64,000 bases of DNA from Sabulicella glaciei (GTDB taxonomy: Bacteria > Pseudomonadota > Alphaproteobacteria > Acetobacterales > Acetobacteraceae). Every line of letters starts with the position of its first letter. Within the stretch, counting starts at the first letter, position 1. The notes beneath the pieces were generated by a model. It was not told where the DNA came from. It saw only the letters and a program-made list of their open reading frames with translations, and searched no databases. Location: positions 525,510-589,509 of the forward strand of contig NZ_JAPFQI010000001.1 of NCBI RefSeq assembly GCF_026183895.1, given 5' to 3'. The position numbers and the translations under genes are program-made. Below are positions 16,416 to 26,703 of this stretch, one piece after another.

Positions 16416-16419
<4 letters not shown>
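16156..16419 (-). CDS. DUF2798 small membrane protein
   Basis: An 87-residue integral membrane protein with two predicted helices, [22 protein letters not shown] and [20 protein letters not shown]. The [15 protein letters not shown] sequence between and within them is typical of the DUF2798 family (PF11391). Function unknown. The start overlaps the stop of the class I fumarase gene by 4 bases (ATGA), so it is coupled to fumarase translation. Confidence 0.8.
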
Positions 16420-18092
<1,673 letters not shown>

Positions 18093-18105
18093 GGCTTCTT
18101 GTCTT

Positions 18106-18603
18106 TCAGTCGCGCTTGCGGCGGAAGGCGTCGAGGCTCACCACCTGCGGCGCGGCGGGCGGCTCTTCCTCGGCGGCGGTGGGGGCAGGCTCCGGGGCGG
18201 CCTGCTCCTCTTGCGGCGCCTCCAGCTCCAGGTCCGGATCGAAGCGCAGCCCGAACTGGGCGTGGGGGTCCTGGAAGGCGGTCATGGCGCCAAACGGCAC
18301 GGAAAGCATGGCAGGGACCCCGGCAAAGGACAGCCCGACCGAGAAGCGCTGCGCCACCCGGTCCACCGCCAGGTCCCAGAACCGGTGCTGGAGGACGATC
18401 GTCATCTCCTGTGGGTAGCGCACCTTGAGGTGACCCGGGACGACCGTGCCCGGATGGTCGGTCCGGAAGGAGATGTAGAAATGGTGCTCGCCGGGCAGCC
18501 CCTCCCGCGCGGCGTGTTCCAGCGCGTCCACCACGACGGCGCGCAGGGCGCGGCCGGCCCAATGTTCATAGGGGAGGAGGCTGGGGGGCGGAGCTTGGGT
18601 CAT
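18106..18603 (-). CDS. sspB: SspB family ClpXP adaptor
   Basis: A 165-residue alpha-type SspB. The substrate-binding domain carries [38 protein letters not shown] and [22 protein letters not shown]. It is followed by an acidic Pro/Ala-rich linker and a C-terminal [12 protein letters not shown] tail, the probable ClpX-docking (XB) peptide. SspB carries ssrA-tagged proteins to the ClpXP protease. ATG 18603 was chosen because [15 protein letters not shown] matches family starts; the open frame upstream runs into the tmRNA gene. The tmRNA that writes the ssrA tag lies immediately upstream on the same strand. Confidence 0.9.
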   Translation of the reverse strand: MTQAPPPSLLPYEHWAGRALRAVVVDALEHAAREGLPGEHHFYISFRTDHPGTVVPGHLKVRYPQEMTIVLQHRFWDLAVDRVAQRFSVGLSFAGVPAMLSVPFGAMTAFQDPHAQFGLRFDPDLELEAPQEEQAAPEPAPTAAEEEPPAAPQVVSLDAFRRKRD

Positions 18604-18654
18604 GTGAAAATCCTGCGGCGCGCAACATACGAGCGGAACGCCGTCAGGGGAAGG

Positions 18655-18960
18655 AAGGCACGGACCCTGCATCCGCCCGGAAGAAGAAGCGGGGAGCTTC
18701 TGTTGCCCGGTGCTCCCCAAACCGCGCTTACCTATTGTTAGGCAGCGAGCGCCACAGCCTCGCGGCTGTTGTCGTTGGCACTTGTGATTTAGCCCGATAA
18801 CGGCGGTACAATGCCGGGCAAAAGCTACGTCTTTACCTCGCACGTCGAGCCTGTTTCGTCCCCAGAACCGCGCCCCCGACAAGGGGAAGGTGATTGGTGG
18901 AGACGCCGGGCACTGCCCCCGGGTCCGTAACGATTATTCCACGCAACGTTTATCGCCATA
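18655..18960 (-). ncRNA. ssrA: tmRNA, circularly permuted two-piece form
   Basis: Read on the minus strand, the acceptor piece comes first and ends CGTCTCCACCA at 18895. Its T-arm is CCGGG / GGCAGTG loop / CCCGG. After a 31-base spacer (18864-18894) the coding piece starts GGGGACGAAACAGG at 18863. GGGGACG pairs with CGTCTCC over seven bases with a G-U at the third pair, the alanine identity element. The tag frame at 18779-18738 reads ANDNSREAVALAA then TAA. GTCCGT (18665-18660) can pair with ACGGAC just before the T-arm (P2 helix). This acceptor-before-coding order is the alphaproteobacterial permutation. The outer ends are estimates, within about 10-20 bases. Confidence 0.93.
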
Positions 18961-19072
18961 GCCGCAAGCGGCACCGGGAGATGTAGCACCGCCCGCGCCG
19001 GTTTTCGAGGGGTGGCGTGACAAATCCGGCCACGCCCCCGAAACTCCCTCCCAAGGAAAGAGGGGGAACGGC

Positions 19073-19930
19073 ATGGACGGCGCGGTGGGCTTCATTGGCC
19101 TTGGCATGATGGGCGCGCCGATGGCGGCGAACCTGGTGGCCAAGGGGACGCCGCTTCTCACCCACGACGCCGCGAACGTCGGGATTCCAGGGGCCGAGGC
19201 GCTGCCCGGCGCGGCGGAACTCGCGTCCCGGGCCGGGACCATCATCCTGATGCTGCCCGACAGCCCGGCCGTGGCCTCGGTTCTTGGCGCCCTGGAAGGG
19301 GCAATGCGGCCGGGGACGGTAGTGGTGGACATGGGGTCCTCGCTACCCGCCGCGACACGGGAATGGGGGGGCCGCCTTGCCGCCCGGGGCTGCGCCATGG
19401 TGGATGCGCCGGTCTCCGGCAGTGTGGTGAAGGCGCGGGCCGGGACGCTGGCGATCATGGCCGGAGGCGCCCCGTCCGATGTGGATCGCGTGGAGCCGCT
19501 GCTGCGCCGCATGGGCGAGGCGATCATCCGCACCGGGGCGCTGGGCAGCGCCCATGCCATGAAGGCACTCAACAACTACGTCTATGCCGCGGGCCTCCTG
19601 GCCGTCAGCGAGGCTGCGTTGATGGCGGAGCGGGAAGGCCTCGACCTCGGCATCCTGACGCAGGTGCTGAACGCATCCTCCGGCCGTAACATCGCGTCCG
19701 AGACCAAGCTGGGTCAGGAGATCGCCTCGCGCCGTTACGCGGGCGGGTTCCAGCTCGGCCTGATGCGCAAGGACATCGAGACGGCGGCCGGCATCGCCGA
19801 GGCCACGGGGGTGGAGGCGCGGCTGTTGCGCCTGCTGCGCGAGGAATGGGCCGAGGCCGTCGCCGCCCAAGGGCCGAAATCCGACAACACGGCCATCCAC
19901 AAGCACCTTATCGAACGGGAACGTCCATGA
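19073..19930 (+). CDS. NAD(P)-dependent beta-hydroxyacid dehydrogenase family protein
   Basis: A 285-residue 3-hydroxyisobutyrate dehydrogenase-family enzyme. The N-terminal Rossmann motif is VGFIGLGMMGAPMAANL. The substrate signature is DAPVSGSVVKARAGTLAIMAGG, and the catalytic Lys lies in HAMKALNNYVYA. The family oxidises beta-hydroxy acids such as 3-hydroxyisobutyrate, tartronate semialdehyde or 2-(hydroxymethyl)glutarate; the substrate is not decided by sequence. A GGAAAGAGGGGG ribosome-binding site precedes the ATG. It is the first gene of an operon with a Bug receptor and an SDR, each coupled by a four-base stop/start overlap. Because 2-(hydroxymethyl)glutarate follows enamidase in nicotinate fermentation, a link to the cluster 6 kb away is conceivable but unproven. 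Confidence 0.88.
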   Translation: MDGAVGFIGLGMMGAPMAANLVAKGTPLLTHDAANVGIPGAEALPGAAELASRAGTIILMLPDSPAVASVLGALEGAMRPGTVVVDMGSSLPAATREWGGRLAARGCAMVDAPVSGSVVKARAGTLAIMAGGAPSDVDRVEPLLRRMGEAIIRTGALGSAHAMKALNNYVYAAGLLAVSEAALMAEREGLDLGILTQVLNASSGRNIASETKLGQEIASRRYAGGFQLGLMRKDIETAAGIAEATGVEARLLRLLREEWAEAVAAQGPKSDNTAIHKHLIERERP

Positions 19931-20883
19931 TCCAACGCCGCCTTCTCCTCGCCGCCGCGCCTTCGCTCCTCGCGGCGCCGGCCCTGGCCCAGTCATGGCC
20001 GGACCGGCCGATCCGCTTGATCGTGGGCTTCCCGGCCGGCAGCGTGACGGACAGCCTGGCCCGCATGATCGCCGAGCCGCTGGGCCGCGAACTCGGCCAG
20101 CCCGTGGTGATCGACAACCGCCCCGGCGGCAACGGGGTGGTGGGGACCATGGCGCTCAAGGGCGCGGCGCCGGACGGCCACACGGTCGGCATCCTCAGCG
20201 TCACCAACGGCGCGCTGAACACCTACCTCGTCCGCAACCTGGGCTACGACCCGATCCGCGACTTCACGCCGATCGGCTTCCTGGCCGAGGCGCCCTACGT
20301 GCTGGTGGTGAACCCCAACAACCCGGCCCGCACCACGGCCGATCTGATGGAGCAGGCGCGGCGCCGGCCCGGGGCGCTGACCTTCAGCCACGGCAACGCC
20401 TCCTCCCTCATCGGAACGGAGCTGATGAACCGGACGGCCGGCGTGTCCATGTTGCCCGTGCCGGTGCGCGGCGGGCCTGACGCCCTGACCGAGGTGATGG
20501 CCGGACGCATCGATTGCACCCTGACCGACCTCGTCGCAGGGCTGACCCAGGTGCGCGACGGCCGGGTGCGCGCGCTGGGCGTCACCTCCCGCGAGCCCAC
20601 GCCGCTGGCCCCCGACATCCCGCCCATCGCACGTGACGTGCCGGGCTTCGAGCTGATCGTCTGGTTTGGCGTCTCGGCTCCGGCCAACACCCCGGCCCCG
20701 GTGGTGTCCCGCTTCAACGCGGCGCTGGAGAAGGTCCTGGGCTCGGCCGAGCTGCGCGAGCGGCTGGGCCGGCTCGGCTATGCACCGCGCTCCATGCCGC
20801 CCACCGAATGGCAGCGCTTCCTGCAAGGCCAGATCACCGACCTCACCCGCCTCGCGCGGGAGGTGGGGCTGGAGCCGTCGTGA
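19927..20883 (+). CDS. Bug/TctC family tripartite tricarboxylate transporter substrate-binding protein
   Basis: A 318-residue periplasmic receptor with a signal peptide MIQRRLLLAAAPSLLAAPAL ending at AQS. Bug-family blocks follow: WPDRPIRLIVGFPAGSVTDSLAR, PVVIDNRPGGNGVVG, APDGHTVGILSVT and YDPIRDFTPIGFL. Such receptors bind carboxylates and deliver them to TctAB-type permeases, or act as sensors; no TctA or TctB gene is in the window. The ATG at 19927 overlaps the preceding stop (ATGA). The ligand is probably the carboxylic or hydroxy acid processed by the flanking dehydrogenases. Confidence 0.9.
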   Translation: MIQRRLLLAAAPSLLAAPALAQSWPDRPIRLIVGFPAGSVTDSLARMIAEPLGRELGQPVVIDNRPGGNGVVGTMALKGAAPDGHTVGILSVTNGALNTYLVRNLGYDPIRDFTPIGFLAEAPYVLVVNPNNPARTTADLMEQARRRPGALTFSHGNASSLIGTELMNRTAGVSMLPVPVRGGPDALTEVMAGRIDCTLTDLVAGLTQVRDGRVRALGVTSREPTPLAPDIPPIARDVPGFELIVWFGVSAPANTPAPVVSRFNAALEKVLGSAELRERLGRLGYAPRSMPPTEWQRFLQGQITDLTRLAREVGLEPS

Positions 20884-21605
20884 AGGGAATCGCCGGCGAG
20901 GCAGCGGTCGTCACTGGCGGTGCGCGGGGTCTCGGCCTCGCCATCGCGCGGCGGCTAGAGGCAGCGGGCGCGCGCGTCACCCTTTGGGACGCGGACGAGG
21001 CCGCGCTCTCGCGCGAGGCCGCCGCGCATCGCGAAACGGTGGACGTGACCGATGCGGCGGCGGTCGAGGCGGCACTCGCCCGCACCGAGGCGGCGATCGG
21101 CCCGGTCGGCATCCTGGTGGCGAATGCCGGCATCACCGGCCCCAACCACCGGCTGGAGGATTATCCGGTCGAGGCATGGCGCCGCGTGGTCGAGGTGGAC
21201 CTGGTCGGCGTCTTCCTGTGCTGCCGCGCCGTGCTGCCCGGGATGCGGCAGCGCGGACGCGGGCGCATCGTCAACATCGCCAGCGTCGCGGGAAAGGAGG
21301 GAAATCCCATGGCCTCCGCCTATTCCGCCGCGAAGGCCGGGGTGATCGCCCTCACCAAGTCGCTCGGCAAGGAGCTGGCGGAGACGGAGATCCGCGTGAA
21401 CTGCATCACCCCGGCGGCGGTGGAGACGGAGCTTTTTCGCCAGATGACGGCCGAGCAGGTCGCCTGGATGAAGTCCAAGATCCCGCTCGGACGGTTCGGC
21501 CTTGCCGAGGAGGTGGCGGAGATGGCGGCCTTCCTCGCCTCGGACGGGGTGTCCTTCTCGACCGGGGCGGTGTTCGACTGCTCAGGCGGCCGCGCCACCT
21601 ACTGA
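20880..21605 (+). CDS. SDR family oxidoreductase
   Basis: A 241-residue classical short-chain dehydrogenase. Cofactor motif VTGGARGLGLAIARRL, NAG motif VANAGITGPNHR, catalytic serine in RIVNIASVAGKEGNP, YSAAK active-site Tyr/Lys, and the C-terminal PLGRFGLAEEVAEMAAFLASDGVSF typical of FabG-like members. The substrate is unknown but probably a hydroxy acid or ketone in the same pathway as the first gene of the operon. Starts at GTG 20880 within a GTGA overlap with the Bug gene; an upstream in-frame ATG lies inside that gene and was rejected. Its last 7 bases overlap the 3' end of the convergent transglycosylase gene. Confidence 0.9.
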   Translation: MKGIAGEAAVVTGGARGLGLAIARRLEAAGARVTLWDADEAALSREAAAHRETVDVTDAAAVEAALARTEAAIGPVGILVANAGITGPNHRLEDYPVEAWRRVVEVDLVGVFLCCRAVLPGMRQRGRGRIVNIASVAGKEGNPMASAYSAAKAGVIALTKSLGKELAETEIRVNCITPAAVETELFRQMTAEQVAWMKSKIPLGRFGLAEEVAEMAAFLASDGVSFSTGAVFDCSGGRATY

Positions 21606-22336
21606 CGACGTAGCCCCGCTGCGAGGGGGACGGGCAGAAGGGAACGGGCGGCAAGGGGCACAGGCTGGGCGCGGTAGGCGTCGAGGCCTCGGCCCGGCAT
21701 CGTCGCCGCCGCGACCTGGACACGCTCCGCTTGGTTTGACAGGGCCAGGCGCGGGGCAGGGGCCGGGCGGGGCGCGGCCAGGGCGCGGTCCTCGGCGGCT
21801 CGCGCCGCCCTCTCGGCCCAGGCCGCCTGGACGCGGCTCCGGTACGCCTGGGCCAGATCCGGCGTGTGCGAGTGGTAGTGCCCGGCCGCCACCATCCAGT
21901 CGGGCCGCGCGCCGTGGAGTTCGAGCAGAAAGCGCGCGGTGTAGCGGGCATTGAGGTCGGGATCGAAGGCTTCCTCGGGGGTGGTGAAGGCGCGGGGGTG
22001 GTGGTGCAGGTTCACTTGCATGCAGCCCACGTCGATCACGCGCACGCCACGACCCTGCATCTCACGCAGCGCGGCCAAGGCTGCCTCCCGGGTCGGCAGG
22101 AAGTGCCCACGTCCCTCGGCATTCTGCGTCCAGGGCCAGGGAGAGATAGTGCCGGTCTCGGGGTTGCGGCGGCCGGACTCCACGCGTCCGATGGCTTGCA
22201 GCAACCCAGCCGGAATCCCCGCCTCGCGCTCGGCGCGGGCGATGGCGGAGCGGCAAAGCTGGCCTGGGTCGGCCTGGGCCGAGGCAACCGGGGCGAAGAG
22301 CGACGACAGGAGGGCAAAGAAGGCGGCGTGGCGCAT
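21599..22336 (-). CDS. Lytic transglycosylase, SLT domain
   Basis: A 245-residue secreted peptidoglycan-cleaving enzyme. The signal peptide MRHAAFFALLSSLFAPVASA is followed by the SLT core: GIPAGLLQAIGRVESGR with the catalytic Glu at residue 53, then VIDVGCMQVNLHHHP and FDPDLNARYTARFLLELHG, AAGHYHSHTP. The last 80 residues are low-complexity Ala/Pro/Arg-rich. ATG 22336 was chosen because it places the signal peptide at the very N-terminus; a GTG four codons upstream is the alternative. Such small SLT proteins often serve flagella, pili or secretion systems, but nothing adjacent shows which. Confidence 0.85.
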   Translation of the reverse strand: MRHAAFFALLSSLFAPVASAQADPGQLCRSAIARAEREAGIPAGLLQAIGRVESGRRNPETGTISPWPWTQNAEGRGHFLPTREAALAALREMQGRGVRVIDVGCMQVNLHHHPRAFTTPEEAFDPDLNARYTARFLLELHGARPDWMVAAGHYHSHTPDLAQAYRSRVQAAWAERAARAAEDRALAAPRPAPAPRLALSNQAERVQVAAATMPGRGLDAYRAQPVPLAARSLLPVPLAAGLRRQ

Positions 22337-22568
22337 GGCCCGGTCCACGCAACCGGCGTGCCACTTTTCCTGGGCTCAGGGTTGCAGAGGACGAATGCTG
22401 CAATGCGAAAAATCACTTGCGCGCAAACGATCTCGGCGCTATCTATCGGTCCGGCAGCGAGGTTCGCCTCGTTGTTTTCTTGGACGTTTCCTCCCTAAAC
22501 TTGGCGGCCCAGCAATGGGTCGCCATTTTTTTGTGCTCGCAGGGCGCGTGACCCGTGCGGCCCCCTCC

Positions 22569-23195
22569 TCAGGTGATCGGGACGGCGACGTGGCGGGCGA
22601 AACCGGGCCGAATCATCAGCCTGCCGTGCAGAGCCTTCAGCCGCGGCATCTCGGGCCGCGTGATCGGGAAGTTCAGCCAGCGATGCAGGTAGGGCGCGAG
22701 GGCGATCTCCGCCAGCGAGAGCGCATTTCCGCCAAGCCAGTCGCGCCCCTCCAGCGCCGCCTCCACGACACCCCACAGCGTCGCCGTCTCCGCTTCCGCC
22801 CGCGCCAGGGCCGCCCGGTCGCGCTCCGGCTCCGGTGTCCGGTAAAGGGTGAAGAGGATGGTCGTCATCGGCGCGTTCAGATGGCCAAGCTGCCAGTCCA
22901 TCCACTTCTCGATGCCGGCGCGCGTCCGCGGGTCGGCAGGGTGCAGCGGCGAGCCCGGCGCGTGGCGCGCGACCAGGTAGCGGAGGATCGAATTGCTCTC
23001 CCAGAGCGAGAACCCGTCCTCCTCCACGATGGTCGGCACGCGGGCCATCGGGTTCATCGCGAGGTAGTCGGGCTCGTTCGTCCGCCCAAAGGAGCCGCCG
23101 GCATCCAGCCGCTCAAAGGGCAGCCCCAACTCCTCGCAGAGGAAGAGCAGCTTCATGACATTGGACGAGCTGGCGCGGCCCCAGATGGTCAGCAT
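22569..23195 (-). CDS. Glutathione S-transferase family protein
   Basis: A 208-residue GST. The thioredoxin-like N-domain begins MLTIWGRASSSNVMKLLFLCEELGLPFERLDAGG, with the active-site serine region RASSSNVMK, the cis-Pro MARVPTIVEEDGFSLWESNSI glutathione-binding block, and a helical C-domain with WLGGNALSLAEIALAPYLHRW. Its substrate is unknown. The ATG at 23195 was chosen as the family start; the frame extends far upstream without similarity. It is divergent from dsbB, with 81 bases between starts. The 232 bases downstream, before the transglycosylase gene, hold no gene. Confidence 0.88.
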   Translation of the reverse strand: MLTIWGRASSSNVMKLLFLCEELGLPFERLDAGGSFGRTNEPDYLAMNPMARVPTIVEEDGFSLWESNSILRYLVARHAPGSPLHPADPRTRAGIEKWMDWQLGHLNAPMTTILFTLYRTPEPERDRAALARAEAETATLWGVVEAALEGRDWLGGNALSLAEIALAPYLHRWLNFPITRPEMPRLKALHGRLMIRPGFARHVAVPIT

Positions 23196-23276
23196 CGGAT
23201 TTCCCCCGTTTGGTGGCGCGGAGGCTAGGCGCGGGGCCCGGCTTGCGGAAGGGGGCGCGCGGCGCGATGAAGTGCC

Positions 23277-23747
23277 ATGGCCGGAGCCTTCCTTGTCGCA
23301 TTTCTTTCGGCGCTCGCGCCGCTCGCTGCCCGCCTGTCGGAGGCGACGCTCGCCCTGCCGCCCTGCGCCCTTTGCCTTTGGCAACGCGCGCCGTACTGGA
23401 TCGGCTTTGCGCTGGCCAGCGTCGCGCTGCTCGGCTTCGGGCGGCGGTGGCTGCTGATCGGGGCCGGGCTCTGCGCCTCCGCCTCCGCCTTCATCGCGGC
23501 GTTCCACCTGGGGGTCGAGTTCGGCTGGTGGCCCTCGCCGCTCGCGGGATGCCAGGTCGCGGCAATCAATCCGAACCTGTCGCTAGAGGAGATGATGGCG
23601 AGCCTCGCGCCGCGGCCGACCAAGCCCTGCGACGAGCCCGCCTATCTGCTGCCCGGCTTCCCGCTTTCCATGGCGGGCATGAACCTCATCTATGGAGCGG
23701 GCCTGGCGGCCCTGGCCTTCACCTTCGCCCGCAAGGAGTTCCGATGA
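23277..23747 (+). CDS. dsbB: Disulfide bond formation protein B
   Basis: A 156-residue four-helix inner-membrane protein that reoxidises DsbA and passes electrons to quinone. The first redox pair is the CxxC of LPPCALCLWQRAPYWIG; the second is C...C in SPLAGCQVAAIN and TKPCDEPAY. Both lie in periplasmic loops, as expected. It is coupled by an ATGA overlap to coq7, a ubiquinone-synthesis gene, a common alphaproteobacterial pairing that links DsbB to its quinone acceptor. Confidence 0.9.
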   Translation: MAGAFLVAFLSALAPLAARLSEATLALPPCALCLWQRAPYWIGFALASVALLGFGRRWLLIGAGLCASASAFIAAFHLGVEFGWWPSPLAGCQVAAINPNLSLEEMMASLAPRPTKPCDEPAYLLPGFPLSMAGMNLIYGAGLAALAFTFARKEFR

Positions 23748-24268
23748 CCGAAAGGACCCCCCGCCGCTACCTGGAGCGCGTGATCCGCGTGGACCATGCC
23801 GGCGAATATGGCGCGAAGCGCATCTACCAGGGTCAGCTGGCGGTGCTACGCGGGACGAAGCACGAGCCGACCATCCGCCACATGCAGGAGCAGGAGCAGG
23901 TCCATCTCGACACCTTCGCCCGCCACATCGCGAAGCGGCGGGTCCGTCCGACCGCGCTGCTGCCTTTCTGGCACGTCGCCGGCTTCGTGCTGGGCGCGGC
24001 CACGGCGGCGATGGGGTCGCGCGCCGCCATGGCCTGCACCGTGGCGGTCGAGGAGGCGATCGACGAGCACTACCAGGCGCAGGAAGCCAATCTCGGCGAG
24101 GACGAGGCGGAGCTGAAAGCGGAGATTGCCCGCTTCCGCGCCGAGGAGCTGGAGCACCGCGACATCGGTATCGCCAACGAGGCGGAGCTGACGCCGGGCT
24201 ACCGCGCGCTTTCCGCCGCGATCAAGGTGGGATGCAAGGTCGCCATCAAGATCAGCGAGCGGGTCTGA
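23744..24268 (+). CDS. coq7: Demethoxyubiquinone hydroxylase, COQ7 family
   Basis: A 174-residue membrane-associated di-iron monooxygenase for the penultimate hydroxylation of ubiquinone synthesis. The ferritin-like ligand set is visible: RVDHAGEYGAKRIYQGQ (Glu), MQEQEQVHLDTF (Glu and His), VEEAIDEHYQAQ (Glu, Glu and His) and EELEHRDIGI (Glu, His). ATG 23744 overlaps the dsbB stop by 4 bases; the frame is open further upstream but inside dsbB. Length and spacing are normal for the bacterial short form. Confidence 0.94.
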   Translation: MTERTPRRYLERVIRVDHAGEYGAKRIYQGQLAVLRGTKHEPTIRHMQEQEQVHLDTFARHIAKRRVRPTALLPFWHVAGFVLGAATAAMGSRAAMACTVAVEEAIDEHYQAQEANLGEDEAELKAEIARFRAEELEHRDIGIANEAELTPGYRALSAAIKVGCKVAIKISERV

Positions 24269-24321
24269 CTGGCACGATCCTTGCCTTGACCCTCCGCCAC
24301 CCCGCGCACCATACATCCGAA

Positions 24322-25023
24322 GTGAGCAACCCTCCTGCCTCCGACGCGCCCGCCCGGGCCGGTGGTGCGCCCGCCGCGGTGCTGCCGGCCAGCCGCGCCG
24401 TCCCGGTCCCGTCGCGCCCGCGCCGCACGCCGAGCGCGGGGCAGATCGCACGCAGGCAGCGCTTCGTCTGGCTCGTGAAGCTCGTCCTGCCGGCCCTGAT
24501 CATGGCGCTGCTGGGCCTCCTGTTCCTTTGGCCGGAATTCGAAGGGAGGGAAGGGCGCCTGTCCTTCCGGCGGGGGCCGTCGATGACGCCCGAGGCGCTG
24601 CAGGTGGTCGCCCCCCGCTACCAAGGCATCGACGAGATCAACCGCCCCTACACCGTCACCGCGCAGACCGCGCGCCAGCCAGGGCAGGATCAGATCCTGC
24701 TCCTCGACTCGCCACAGGCGGATATCCTGCTGAACGATGGGGCCTGGGTGTATCTCGAATCGCGTGAGGGGCGGTACGACCGGCCGCGGCAGGCGCTCGA
24801 CCTTTGGGGCGACGTGCGCCTCTTCCATGACGGCGGCACCATGTTCCGGACGGAGGCGGCGGTGCTGCAGGTGGATACCGGCCATGCCTCGGGCAACCGC
24901 CCAACCCAGGCGCAGGGCCCCTTCGGCACGATCGAAAGCGAAGGATTCGAGATGCGCGACCGTGGCGCCGTGATGATCTTCACCGGCCGTGCCCACGCCG
25001 TCCTGGAAGGGCGCCAACAATGA
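24322..25023 (+). CDS. lptC: LPS export ABC transporter periplasmic protein LptC
   Basis: A 233-residue bitopic inner-membrane protein. A Pro/Ala-rich cytoplasmic N-terminus is followed by one transmembrane helix (LVKLVLPALIMALLGLLFLW, residues about 52-71) and a periplasmic beta-jellyroll with PRYQGIDEINRPYTVTAQTA and AVLQVDTGHASGNRPTQAQGPFGTIESEGF. LptC receives lipopolysaccharide from LptBFG and hands it to LptA. The GTG start at 24322 is the best in-frame start after the coq7 stop; the N-terminal extension before the helix is long for LptC, so a later start is possible. Overlaps lptA by ATGA. Confidence 0.87.
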   Translation: MSNPPASDAPARAGGAPAAVLPASRAVPVPSRPRRTPSAGQIARRQRFVWLVKLVLPALIMALLGLLFLWPEFEGREGRLSFRRGPSMTPEALQVVAPRYQGIDEINRPYTVTAQTARQPGQDQILLLDSPQADILLNDGAWVYLESREGRYDRPRQALDLWGDVRLFHDGGTMFRTEAAVLQVDTGHASGNRPTQAQGPFGTIESEGFEMRDRGAVMIFTGRAHAVLEGRQQ

Positions 25024-25928
25024 AGCGCTTTCTCGTCGCCCTTTCCCTGCTTCCCGGCCTCGCGGCGGCGCAGGGGTTGGACATGTCGCAGGGCGGCCCG
25101 GTGGACATCACCGCCGATGACGGCATCGAGTGGCGCCAGGCCGAGCAGGTGGTGATCGCCCGCGGCAATGCCCGCGCGTCGCGCGACGGGACCACGGTGG
25201 AGGCGGCCCGCCTCCTCGCCCGCTATCGCCCGGCATCCGGCGAGGCGGCCCCGGCCCGGCCCGGCGAAACGCCGCTATCCGGCGGCAACGAGATCTGGCG
25301 CATGGAGGCGGAGGGTAATGTCCGCATCCACACCGCCACCGACCGGGCGACGGGTGACCGCGGCGTTTTCGACATGGACCAGTCGGTGATGGTGCTCACC
25401 GGACGCAACCTGTCCTACGCCACGCCGCAGCAGACCATCACCAGCCGCGACTCCCTGGAGTACTGGAGCGAGCGCCGCATGGCCGTGGCACGGGGCGAGG
25501 CCGTGGTGACGACGGAGGATGGCCGCCGCATCACCGCCGACACGCTGGTCGCCTACATGCTGCCGGATCCGCAGCCCGCGCCGGGGGGTGCCACCCCGGC
25601 CCGCGGGCCCGCCCAGCCGCGCGCCGGCTCGCAGGGGGCCGCCGCCCCGCCACCTGGGCAGGGCCGCATCGACCGCATCGAGCTTTTCGGCAACGTGGAG
25701 ATCCGCACGGCAACCGAGGTGGTGCGCGGCGAGCGCGGCATCTATTCCGCCCAGACCGGCATGGCGCGGCTGCTCGGCGATGTCCGCATCACCCGGCAGG
25801 AAAACCAAGTGAATGGCCGTGAGGCGCTGGTGAACATGAACACCGGCGTGTCGCGCATCGTCTCGGCGCCCGGGCAGCGCGTGCAGGGATTGATCGTCCC
25901 GCAGCAGGGACAGGCGGCACCGCGATGA
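25020..25928 (+). CDS. lptA: LPS transport periplasmic protein LptA (OstA-like)
   Basis: A 302-residue periplasmic protein bridging the inner and outer membranes for LPS transport. The signal peptide is [19 protein letters not shown]. OstA-type repeats follow: [41 protein letters not shown]-like segments and [27 protein letters not shown], ending with [20 protein letters not shown] and [29 protein letters not shown]. An Ala/Pro/Gly-rich insert near residues 185-218 makes it longer than the E. coli protein. Coupled on both sides by four-base overlaps to lptC and lptB. Confidence 0.9.
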   Translation: MKRFLVALSLLPGLAAAQGLDMSQGGPVDITADDGIEWRQAEQVVIARGNARASRDGTTVEAARLLARYRPASGEAAPARPGETPLSGGNEIWRMEAEGNVRIHTATDRATGDRGVFDMDQSVMVLTGRNLSYATPQQTITSRDSLEYWSERRMAVARGEAVVTTEDGRRITADTLVAYMLPDPQPAPGGATPARGPAQPRAGSQGAAAPPPGQGRIDRIELFGNVEIRTATEVVRGERGIYSAQTGMARLLGDVRITRQENQVNGREALVNMNTGVSRIVSAPGQRVQGLIVPQQGQAAPR

Positions 25929-26680
25929 TTCGCCCCAAGCTGCAGGCAGTTCCTTCCGGCGGCGGCCTCGTCGCCGAGGGGCTGGGCAAGCGCTACAAGA
26001 AGCGCCCCGTCGTGCGCGACGTCCACGTGTCGGTCCGGCGCGGCGAAGCGGTGGGGCTGCTAGGCCCGAACGGGGCCGGCAAGACCACGACCTTCTACAT
26101 GATCACGGGCCTCATCCAGCCAGATAGCGGCCGCGTGCTGCTGGACGGCGCGGACGTGACGCGGCTTCCGATGTACCGCCGCGCGCGGCTCGGCATCGGC
26201 TACCTTCCGCAGGAAGCCTCGATCTTCCGGGGCCTTTCCGTGGAGGACAACATCCGCGCCGCGCTGGAGGTGGCGGAGCCCAAGCGCGACCTGCGCGAGC
26301 AGATGCTGGACGGGCTCCTGGCGGAGTTCGGCATCGGCCACCTTCGCCGCGCACCTGCGCTGGCGCTTTCGGGCGGCGAGCGGAGGCGCTGCGAGATCGC
26401 GCGCGCCCTGGCCACCCACCCTTCCTATATCCTGCTGGACGAGCCCCTGGCCGGCATCGACCCGATCGCCGTCGGCGAGATCCGTGACCTCGTGAAGCAC
26501 CTGAAGGATCGCGGGATCGGCGTGCTCATCACCGATCACAACGTGCGCGAGACGCTTGAGATCATCGACCGCGCCTATATCCTCCATGACGGCCAGGTGC
26601 TGATGGAAGGCTTGCCGCAGGAGATCGTGGCGCATGAAGGAGTGCGCCGCGTCTATCTGGGCGAGAAGTTCAGCCTCTGA
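25925..26680 (+). CDS. lptB: LPS export ABC transporter ATPase LptB
   Basis: A 251-residue ATPase driving LPS extraction with LptFG and LptC. Walker [10 protein letters not shown] (about 47-55), Q-loop YLPQEASIF, signature [17 protein letters not shown], Walker [14 protein letters not shown] and switch region [14 protein letters not shown]. The C-terminal ending [14 protein letters not shown] matches the LptB extension that contacts the permeases. ATG 25925 overlaps the lptA stop. The LptF and LptG permease genes are not in the window, as is normal for alphaproteobacteria. Confidence 0.95.
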   Translation: MIRPKLQAVPSGGGLVAEGLGKRYKKRPVVRDVHVSVRRGEAVGLLGPNGAGKTTTFYMITGLIQPDSGRVLLDGADVTRLPMYRRARLGIGYLPQEASIFRGLSVEDNIRAALEVAEPKRDLREQMLDGLLAEFGIGHLRRAPALALSGGERRRCEIARALATHPSYILLDEPLAGIDPIAVGEIRDLVKHLKDRGIGVLITDHNVRETLEIIDRAYILHDGQVLMEGLPQEIVAHEGVRRVYLGEKFSL

Positions 26681-26703
26681 TGCGCCGCGAGGCGCGCTGA
26701 CCC

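Noticed and set aside
18934-19575. Minus-strand frame across the tmRNA acceptor piece and the dehydrogenase gene
   Set aside because: It overlaps a structured RNA and a clear Rossmann-fold gene and has no protein similarity.
22514-22534. AATGG-GTCG-CCATT hairpin followed by seven T on the plus strand
   Set aside because: It looks like a small terminator, but both flanking genes are on the minus strand and no plus-strand transcript is expected to end here.
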